Source: Oscillospiraceae bacterium
Lineage (GTDB): Bacteria > Bacillota_A > Clostridia > Oscillospirales > Oscillospiraceae
NCBI GenBank assembly: GCA_017939025.1
Contig: JAGBAI010000112.1
Span: 1-11,297, forward strand
DNA length: 11,297 bases
Reading direction: 5' to 3'
Each line of letters starts with the position of its first letter. Positions within the stretch are counted from its first letter, which is position 1. The notes beneath the pieces are model-generated. The model did no database searches and was not told where the DNA came from. It saw nothing but the letters and a program-made list of their open reading frames with translations. Shown here one piece after another: positions 6,181 to 11,297 of this stretch. The position numbers and the translations under genes are program-made.

Positions 6181-8652
6181 ATGAAATCCTATACCAAAGC
6201 CAGCTTTATTCCGGATGTGACCCAGCGGGAAAAGGACAATCTGCGTATTGCCTACGAAGCAGCCTGCGAGGGCATGGTACTTCTGAAAAATGACGGCACA
6301 TTGCCCTTTAAACACAAGAAGGTTGCTGTCTATGGTCCTGGTGCCTCCATGACCATTAAGGGCGGTACCGGCTCAGGTGAGGTCAACGAGCGCCACAGCG
6401 TTACCATTCTGGAAGGCCTGGAGGATCGCGGCTTCGAAATTACCACCAGGGACTGGATTGCGCAGTTTGAAAAGGACTATGCCGTGGCAGAGGCTGCCTA
6501 TAAGGAAGAGAAGAAAAAACGCGTCAATATTCTGAAGCTGGGGACACTGATGAATATGCTGCTGGATGATTTCCGGGCTCCCATCGGTGCACCTCTGACC
6601 GAAGCGGACGTAGAAAAGAGCGATACCGATTCCTGCATCTATGTTCTGCGCCGCCAGGCGGGCGAAGGTGGCGACCGGAAAGCAGAAAAGGGTGACATGT
6701 TCCTGACCGACGAGGAAAAGGCAGCCATTTCCTTCTGTGCAGAGAAATACGCGCATTTCCTGCTGGTCATCAACTGCGGCAGTTCCATCGATATGGCCTT
6801 TGCTCAGGAGATCCCCGGCATCAATGCAATCCTCTATTTGTGCCAGTTGGGTACCGAAGCCGGTCATGCCTTTGCGGATGTGGTCAGCGGCGCTGTGACT
6901 CCTTCCGGCAAACTGTCTGACAGCTGGGCAAAGCAGTACAGCGATCTGCCCTACGCCAATGAATACAGCTATCTGAATGGCAATTTGCAGGATGAATATT
7001 ACAAAGAAGGTATTTATGTAGGCTACCGCTATTTTGATTCCTTCGGTGTGGAGCCTGCTTATCCTTTCGGCTTTGGTTTGAGCTATACGGATTTCTCTGT
7101 TCAGTCCGGAGGTATTACGGTTGACGGTAGCCAGGTCACTGTAAAGGCCCTGGTGACCAATACCGGTGATTGCTTTGCAGGCAAGGAAGTGGCACAGCTG
7201 TATGTTTCTGCGCCTAACGGCAGGCTGCATAAGGAATATCAGACCCTTGCTGCGTTTGGGAAGACCAGTTTGCTGGCACCCGGCGGGAAAGAGGCTGTGG
7301 AGCTGTCCTTCGACCTGCGCAATCTGGCCAGCTATCGGGAGGAAGATTCCTGCTACGTGCTGGAGTCCGGCAGCTATATTCTGCGATTGGGCAATTCTTC
7401 CCGAAATACTGTGATCATCGGCGTTGTGGAGCTGCCCCGGGAGATCATCGTTTCCCGGCATACGGCTGTGTGTCCGGTGAAAGCGCCCATTGAGGAATTG
7501 AAGGCAGAGCATTTTGACTTTGAAGCTATTGCTGAAGGTTTGCCTCATGTTGAGATCAATCCTGATGGGGTACAGACAGTGGTTTATTCCTATGAGACGC
7601 CTGAGATCTGTGTGGACGAGCGGGTACAGACCTTCCTGAAAACCCTGACACCCAAGGATATGGTGGACATCGTGGTGGGCATCGGCATGTTTGGCGGTGA
7701 GAAGAAGTTTGATCTGCCCGGCTCTGTGGGCAATACCACCTCGAAATTCTGGAACCGGGGGCTTGCCAATGTGGCCCTATGCGACGGCCCTGCGGGTCTG
7801 CGGATCCAGAAACGCTCTGCGTTGACAAAAAAGGGTGCGATCAAGCCCATTGATATGGCTCTGTCTGTGATGGAGGCCTTCCCGGATTTTGTTAAGAACA
7901 TGATGACCGGTGATCCGGAAAAAGATACGGTGCTGTATCAGTATACCACAGCCTTCCCTGTGGCCAATGCCCTTGCCCAGAGCTGGAATACGGAGCTGCT
8001 GGAGGAAGTCGGTAAGGCAATCTACAGGGAGATGAAAGAATATGGATGTACCTACTGGCTGGCTCCTGCGCTGAACATTCACAGAAATCCCCTCTGCGGC
8101 CGTAACTTTGAGTATTATTCTGAAGATCCCCGTCTCAGTGGCACTGTGGCGGCTGCCATCACCCGGGGTGTTCAGCAGGAGGAGGGCTTCTACGTTACAG
8201 CCAAGCACTTTGCCTGCAATAACCAGGAGGACAACCGTACCGGTGTTTCCAGCAACCTGTCTGAGCGGGCGCTGCGGGAGATCTACCTCCGGGGCTTTGA
8301 GATTTGCGTCCGGGATGGAGGGGCAAAGGGCATCATGACCTCCTACAACAAGATCAACGGCATCTACGCCCCCAACAGCCACGACCTGTGCACCAAGGTG
8401 CTGCGAAACGAATGGGGCTTCGACGGTGTGGTTATGACGGACTGGTTCTCCACCAACAAGGGCCAGGCCAGCAGTGCCATTGCTATGCGGGCCGGCAACG
8501 ATCTGATCATGCCCGGCGGCAGCTACCATAAAAAGGAACTGCTGGAGGGTATCAAAAACGGATTGGCAACGGAAGAGGATCTGCGCCGCTGCTGCGCCAA
8601 TGTAGTAAAATCCATTCTCAACAGTGCGACTCAGAAGGAATACATTGGTTAA
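6181..8652 (+). CDS. Glycoside hydrolase family 3 (beta-glucosidase-like), swapped domain order
   Basis: An 823-residue enzyme predicted to remove terminal beta-linked sugars, most often glucose, from oligosaccharides. It has no signal peptide, so it works in the cytoplasm on imported sugars. The domain order is reversed from the classic family. The GH3 C-terminal (alpha/beta sandwich) domain comes first: EGMVLLKNDGTLPF near residue 37, GGTGSGEVN near 61, ending at PFGFGLSYTDF near 300. A fibronectin-III-like domain follows (about 310-420), and then the TIM-barrel domain. The barrel carries TAKHFACNN (K675, H676) and the nucleophile D754 in VVMTDWF. Such permuted GH3 enzymes are known from Butyrivibrio and Ruminococcus. 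GGGAGG at 6168-6173 lies 7 bases before the ATG at 6181; the frame extends upstream to 6112 but through the -10 box and terminator. The exact sugar specificity is unknown. Confidence 0.93.
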   Translation: MKSYTKASFIPDVTQREKDNLRIAYEAACEGMVLLKNDGTLPFKHKKVAVYGPGASMTIKGGTGSGEVNERHSVTILEGLEDRGFEITTRDWIAQFEKDYAVAEAAYKEEKKKRVNILKLGTLMNMLLDDFRAPIGAPLTEADVEKSDTDSCIYVLRRQAGEGGDRKAEKGDMFLTDEEKAAISFCAEKYAHFLLVINCGSSIDMAFAQEIPGINAILYLCQLGTEAGHAFADVVSGAVTPSGKLSDSWAKQYSDLPYANEYSYLNGNLQDEYYKEGIYVGYRYFDSFGVEPAYPFGFGLSYTDFSVQSGGITVDGSQVTVKALVTNTGDCFAGKEVAQLYVSAPNGRLHKEYQTLAAFGKTSLLAPGGKEAVELSFDLRNLASYREEDSCYVLESGSYILRLGNSSRNTVIIGVVELPREIIVSRHTAVCPVKAPIEELKAEHFDFEAIAEGLPHVEINPDGVQTVVYSYETPEICVDERVQTFLKTLTPKDMVDIVVGIGMFGGEKKFDLPGSVGNTTSKFWNRGLANVALCDGPAGLRIQKRSALTKKGAIKPIDMALSVMEAFPDFVKNMMTGDPEKDTVLYQYTTAFPVANALAQSWNTELLEEVGKAIYREMKEYGCTYWLAPALNIHRNPLCGRNFEYYSEDPRLSGTVAAAITRGVQQEEGFYVTAKHFACNNQEDNRTGVSSNLSERALREIYLRGFEICVRDGGAKGIMTSYNKINGIYAPNSHDLCTKVLRNEWGFDGVVMTDWFSTNKGQASSAIAMRAGNDLIMPGGSYHKKELLEGIKNGLATEEDLRRCCANVVKSILNSATQKEYIG

Positions 8653-8657
8653 CAACT

Positions 8658-8688
8658 GCAGCCCGGTACAAATTGTACCGGGCTGCTT
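8658..8688. terminator. Perfect hairpin after the GH3 gene
   Basis: GCAGCCCGGTAC (8658-8669) pairs perfectly with GTACCGGGCTGC (8675-8686) around AAATT, starting 5 bases after the GH3 stop. Only TT and then CCTAGG follow, so the T tract is poor. It still most likely ends or stabilises the GH3 transcript. Confidence 0.65.
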
Positions 8689-8704
8689 CCTAGGTAAAAT
8701 ATGA

Positions 8705-8730
8705 GCGGGACTTCCATAAGGAAGTCCCGC
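8705..8730. terminator. Perfect hairpin before the end of the SH3 gene (convergent junction)
   Basis: GCGGGACTTCC (8705-8715) pairs perfectly with GGAAGTCCCGC (8720-8730) around ATAA. It lies 8 bases past the stop of the minus-strand SH3 lipoprotein gene. On that strand it is followed by TCATATTTTAC, an imperfect T-rich run; on the plus strand it is followed by AAAAAA. Its closeness to the SH3 stop makes it the likely terminator of that gene. Confidence 0.65.
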
Positions 8731-8738
8731 AAAAAATA

Positions 8739-10121
8739 TCAATCAAAGGAAACGTAGTCCATGGAAATCCAACCGGTGGCAATCTTGCCCCAGACGGTGC
8801 CGTTGACGGTGGTCTGATCCAGAATGGTGACCTTGTCGCCCTTATCTAGGGAACCGACTACAGCATAGCCGGTACCTGCACCGCTGCGGATGTTCAGACC
8901 GCTGGCGAAAATGGTGCCAGTCTTGCCGGTGGCATCCGTGGTGGTGTTGGTAGTGGTATTGTTGTTGGTGCCTGCGTTGGAAGCGCCATTGTTCACATAC
9001 TGCATGGAGATCCAACCCTTGTTGGTGCAGCCCCAGGTGGTGCCGTTGTAGGTGAACTGTTCCAGAATGGTGACCTTGTCGCCGGAGTTGTAGGAACCGA
9101 CTACATCATAGCCGGTGCCGGGGCCCTGACGGATGTTCAGACCGTTGCCAGTAATGGTGGCATTGGAAATGGTATTCTTACCGGTGGTGCCGTCCTGATA
9201 GACGTAATCCAGATGGATCCAGCCCTTCTTGGTACGGCCCCAGCTGCCGCTCTTTTCCAGAACTTCCACACGATCACCGTAGGTGTACATACCGACACGG
9301 TCGGAATCGGTGCTGGCGCTGGCGCGGATGTTCAGCTCGTTGACACGGACAACGCCCCGCAGCTGGACTGTGGTGTTGCCATTTCCGGAAACATTGCTGT
9401 TGGTGTTTGTGTTGGTATTCGTGTTGGTAGTGGTGTTGCCACTGGTGGTGGTCACATAGTCCATGGAGATCCAGCCCTTGTTGGTACGGCCCCAGCCATT
9501 CTTGGTTTCCAGAATGGTGACCACATCGCCCTTGTTATAAGCACCCTGGACGTTGCCGTTCTTGCTGGCCTCACTGCGGATGTTCAGGCCGTTGGCATTG
9601 ATCACACCCTTAATGCTCTCTGTATTGGTGTTGCTGCCGGGAGCCTGGGTGGGGGCGGTAACTTCACCATTGCCAGCAGGAGTGCTGGTGTTTTCCTGAG
9701 GTGCCTCTTCAGTGGGGATATCCATTTCCACGAACTCCATCACGATCCAGCCGGCGGTGGGGGAGATGATGTAGGCCCAGTCGATGCCGGTGACTTCCTC
9801 ACGGCGGCTGATTTCCACTTTGTCACCTGCATAGAGGTTACCGACAACGGTGGCCTCGGTGCTGGGGGAGGAACGGATATTCAGCTGGCTGGTAACGGTA
9901 GCGGTGTTTTCGTTGATCTCGGGAGCAGCGGTAGTTTCCGGGGGCTCCGTCTGGGTCTCAGTGGGGGTATTGTTCTGGGTAAGATCCAGGTTCAGACCTG
10001 CTTCAGATGTATCCTCGGGCTGGTCGTCCTTTTTACATCCAGCAAAGAGGGTGGTCATCATGACAAAGACCAGAACCAGACTCAGAATTTTTCTGAATTT
10101 TGCATTAACGGAGAAATTCAT
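8739..10121 (-). CDS. Secreted lipoprotein with five bacterial SH3 (SH3b) domains
   Basis: A 460-residue exported protein, probably binding cell wall. Residues 8-28 form a basic then hydrophobic signal peptide ending in a lipobox LFAGC (C29), so it should be lipid-anchored outside the membrane. A Thr/Glu/Pro-rich spacer (about 30-70) leads to five SH3b repeats: about 72-133, 168-223, 252-307, 316-376 and 400-457. Each has the LNIR..ps signature, a GD-V/K-V core strand and most end in GWI..(D/Q)YV. Linkers are Thr/Asn/Ser-rich, one being a TNTNTN run (about 231-241). No amidase, peptidase or other catalytic domain is visible. GAGG lies 7 bases before the ATG, and a consensus promoter lies upstream. 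Domains 4 and 5 share a 23-base identical stretch, so the array grew by duplication. A role in wall anchoring or sensing is inference. Confidence 0.88.
   Translation of the reverse strand: MNFSVNAKFRKILSLVLVFVMMTTLFAGCKKDDQPEDTSEAGLNLDLTQNNTPTETQTEPPETTAAPEINENTATVTSQLNIRSSPSTEATVVGNLYAGDKVEISRREEVTGIDWAYIISPTAGWIVMEFVEMDIPTEEAPQENTSTPAGNGEVTAPTQAPGSNTNTESIKGVINANGLNIRSEASKNGNVQGAYNKGDVVTILETKNGWGRTNKGWISMDYVTTTSGNTTTNTNTNTNTNSNVSGNGNTTVQLRGVVRVNELNIRASASTDSDRVGMYTYGDRVEVLEKSGSWGRTKKGWIHLDYVYQDGTTGKNTISNATITGNGLNIRQGPGTGYDVVGSYNSGDKVTILEQFTYNGTTWGCTNKGWISMQYVNNGASNAGTNNNTTTNTTTDATGKTGTIFASGLNIRSGAGTGYAVVGSLDKGDKVTILDQTTVNGTVWGKIATGWISMDYVSFD
9372..9452 (-). repeat. Thr/Asn low-complexity linker between SH3 domains 2 and 3
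   Basis: The linker reads TTTSGNTTTNTNTNTNTNSN and on into a Gly/Asn/Thr stretch, encoded by near-tandem GTGTTGGT-type hexamers as seen on the plus strand around 9393-9437. It is a flexible spacer and a likely site of length variation by replication slippage. Confidence 0.6.
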
Positions 10122-10156
10122 GGGGTTACCTCACTTTCGTCTCATTTCTCGACGTT

Positions 10157-10186
10157 ATTATACTCTCAAAGGATACCTCTTGTCAA
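10157..10186 (-). promoter_or_regulatory. Consensus promoter of the SH3 lipoprotein gene
   Basis: Read on the minus strand, TTGACA (10186-10181) and TATAAT (10162-10157) both match sigma-A consensus at all six bases, with an 18-base spacer. The start site would be near 10150, about 30 bases before the ATG, with GAGG in the leader. A palindrome ends 9 bases upstream of the -35. Confidence 0.88.
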
Positions 10187-10194
10187 TAGTGTAA

Positions 10195-10212
10195 GAATTT
10201 CTTAAGAAATTC
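10195..10212. promoter_or_regulatory. 18-base perfect palindrome between divergent promoters, candidate operator
   Basis: GAATTTCTTAAGAAATTC is a perfect 9+9 dyad centred at 10203.5. It lies between the -35 of the SH3 lipoprotein promoter (10181-10186) and the -35 of the cysS promoter (10247-10252). Further GAAATT(T)C copies occur at 10218-10224 and 10283-10290. It has no T tract and no gene on either side to terminate, so a protein-binding site is more likely than a terminator. No regulator gene is in the window; the binding role is inference, and A/T richness raises the chance of coincidence. Confidence 0.45.
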
Positions 10213-10246
10213 CCAAGGAAATTCATGGAAAAAGAAGGGGGAAACC

Positions 10247-10276
10247 TTGACAAATCCCTGTGTGCAATGGTAAAAT
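10247..10276 (+). promoter_or_regulatory. Promoter of the cysS T-box transcript
   Basis: A perfect TTGACA (10247-10252) and TAAAAT (10271-10276, 5 of 6 matches) are 18 bases apart. The start would fall near 10283, shortly before the base of T-box stem I at 10292. Confidence 0.85.
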
Positions 10277-10282
10277 ATATCG

Positions 10283-10494
10283 GAAATTTCATATCGCGTT
10301 GATCGGAAAGAGTACCGTATCCGCTTCCTATTCAGAGAGCCCGGACCATCGGCTGCAAGCCTGGGCAGGTGAGCCTACGGGAAAGTGCGTCCGGGAGCGA
10401 ATCTGCGTACCCCATGAGCGATAAATGAGAGTGGAACCGCGGCCTTAACCGCCTCTTGTACTTAATGAAGTAAGTGCAGGGGGTTTTTATTTTT
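10283..10494 (+). promoter_or_regulatory. T-box leader, cysteine specific, controlling cysS
   Basis: An RNA that binds tRNA-Cys directly and lets transcription continue into cysS only when the tRNA is uncharged. Stem I closes with TATCGC (10292-10297) to GCGATA (10418-10423). Inside, GTAC (10312-10315) pairs with GTAC (10407-10410) and CGCTTCC (10322-10328) with GGGAGCG (10393-10399), leaving an internal loop whose 3' side AATCTGC holds the specifier UGC (10404-10406), a cysteine codon followed by a purine. The T-box core AGAGTGGAACCGCGG is at 10428-10442. The antiterminator forms by AGAG/CTCT and GCGG/CCGC pairing around a 7-base UGGAACC bulge; UGGA is complementary to the UCCA end expected for tRNA-Cys with U73. 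The details of the upper stem I were not resolved by eye. Confidence 0.93.
10452..10494 (+). terminator. Conditional terminator of the cysS T-box
   Basis: CCTCTTGTACTT (10452-10463) pairs, with some G-U pairs, to AAGTGCAGGGGG (10472-10483), followed by TTTTTATTTTT. Its 5' arm shares CCTCT with the antiterminator's 3' arm (10449-10456), so the two structures exclude each other, as required for T-box switching. Confidence 0.88.
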
Positions 10495-10518
10495 GTAAAT
10501 CAACAGGAGGATGAATCT

Positions 10519-11297
10519 ATGTATCTTTACAATTCCCTGACGCATAAGAAGGAACTCTTTGTTCCCAACAATCCCGAAATCGTCAAAATGTATACCTGTG
10601 GCCCTACGGTGTATCATTTTGCCCATATCGGCAATCTGCGCACCTATATTATGGAGGACGTACTTGAAAAGGCGCTGCGTTACTCCGGCTACAATGTCAG
10701 GCGTGTTATGAACATCACTGACGTTGGCCATCTGGCCTCTGATGCCGATACCGGTGAGGACAAGATGCTCAAGGGTGCCAAGCGGGAAAATAAGACCGTT
10801 CTGGAAATTGCCCAGTATTACACCGACGCTTTCTTTTCCGATTGCGACAAGCTGAACATCAAGCGGCCTGATGTGGTGGAGCCCGCCACCAACTGCATTG
10901 ATGAATATATCCACATGGTTCAGTCTCTGCTGGAAAAGGGCAGCGCTTATCTCGCTGGCGGCAATGTTTATTTTGATACCTCCACGCTGGATAAGTACTA
11001 TGTGTTCAATGACCACGACGAGGAGGATCTGGCTGTTGGTGTCCGGGAAGGCGTGGAAGAGGATACCAACAAGAAGAACAAGAACGACTTCGTTCTGTGG
11101 TTTACCAAGAGTAAGTTTGAAGATCAGGCACTGAAATGGGATTCTCCCTGGGGTGTGGGTTACCCCGGTTGGCATATTGAGTGCTCCGGTATCAGCTTAA
11201 AGTATTTGGGTGAGGATCTGGACATTCATTGCGGTGGCATTGACAATGCTTTCCCGCACCATACCAATGAAATTGCCCAGTCCGAAAGCTATTTGGG
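10519..11297 (+). CDS. cysS: Cysteinyl-tRNA synthetase, N-terminal part (3' truncated)
   Basis: Charges tRNA-Cys with cysteine. The first 259 residues are visible and the frame stays open to the window edge. Class I features: YTCGPTVYHFAHIGN (residues 25-39) containing the HIGH-like HIGN and zinc ligand C27, then VMNITDVGHLASDAD, FVLWF, SPWG and GYPGWHIECSG with ligand C222, and finally DIHCGGIDNAFPHHTNEIAQ with ligands H247 and E251. All four zinc/cysteine-selecting ligands are kept. The last motif differs from the usual DIHGGG..FPHHENE form by an extra C238 and by T249. The ATG at 10519 is 8 bases after AGGAGG; another ATG at 10511 is out of frame. Expression is governed by the T-box upstream. 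The KMSKS loop and anticodon domain lie outside the window. Confidence 0.97.
   Translation, partial: MYLYNSLTHKKELFVPNNPEIVKMYTCGPTVYHFAHIGNLRTYIMEDVLEKALRYSGYNVRRVMNITDVGHLASDADTGEDKMLKGAKRENKTVLEIAQYYTDAFFSDCDKLNIKRPDVVEPATNCIDEYIHMVQSLLEKGSAYLAGGNVYFDTSTLDKYYVFNDHDEEDLAVGVREGVEEDTNKKNKNDFVLWFTKSKFEDQALKWDSPWGVGYPGWHIECSGISLKYLGEDLDIHCGGIDNAFPHHTNEIAQSESYL

Noticed and set aside
8739..10121. Nucleotide repeats suggesting a CRISPR-like array or mobile element
   Set aside because: The repeats are imperfect, unevenly spaced and follow the protein's SH3 domains in frame.
9213..10205. 330-codon plus-strand open frame opposite the SH3 lipoprotein
   Set aside because: A Gly/Val/Ala-rich low-complexity translation that mirrors the Thr/Asn repeats of the real gene; the minus strand has the promoter, signal peptide, lipobox and SH3 signatures.

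Overview
The window looks like a piece of chromosome from a Clostridia-type Firmicute, plausibly a gut Oscillospiraceae/Lachnospiraceae-like commensal. The grounds are strong AGGAGG-type ribosome binding sites, TTGaca/TATAAT promoters, a T-box leader, a domain-swapped GH3 glycosidase of the kind known from rumen and gut Clostridia, and a base composition near 50% GC. The genus is inference. Most genes are housekeeping. I see no phage, transposon, CRISPR, rRNA or tRNA gene.

Layout. (1) 1-1048, plus strand: the 3' end of tyrS (tyrosyl-tRNA synthetase), then a GNAT acetyltransferase whose start codon overlaps the tyrS stop, closed by a strong hairpin terminator. (2) 1082-3240, minus strand: a dapA-type aldolase (4-hydroxy-tetrahydrodipicolinate synthase) followed by a cysteine-rich Gfo/Idh/MocA oxidoreductase. 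(3) 3290-6119, plus strand: queA, tgt and yajC, i.e. the last steps of queuosine tRNA modification plus the small Sec-associated membrane protein, ended by a UUCG-loop terminator. The 112-base gap between queA and tgt holds a weak hairpin and a possible 21-23 residue small ORF. (4) 6147-8652, plus strand: a GH3 beta-glucosidase-like enzyme with the two catalytic-module halves in swapped order. (5) 8658-8730: two perfect hairpins between convergent genes. (6) 8739-10121, minus strand: a secreted lipoprotein with five bacterial SH3 domains. (7) 10157-10518: a compact divergent control region. Two near-consensus promoters, each with an 18-base spacer, flank an 18-base perfect palindrome; the plus-strand side continues into a cysteine-specific T-box. 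(8) 10519-end, plus strand: the 5' part of cysS (cysteinyl-tRNA synthetase).

How the parts fit. tyrS and cysS charge tRNAs, and queA/tgt modify tRNA anticodons. The T-box ties cysS transcription to the charging state of tRNA-Cys: its specifier UGC and the UGGA bulge (complementary to the UCCA end expected for tRNA-Cys) agree independently. The dapA/oxidoreductase pair, the GH3 enzyme and the SH3 lipoprotein are separate units by their own promoters or terminators. The least explained elements are the palindrome at 10195-10212, the queA-tgt gap, and the role of the oxidoreductase next to dapA. I found no convincing previously undescribed multi-gene system.
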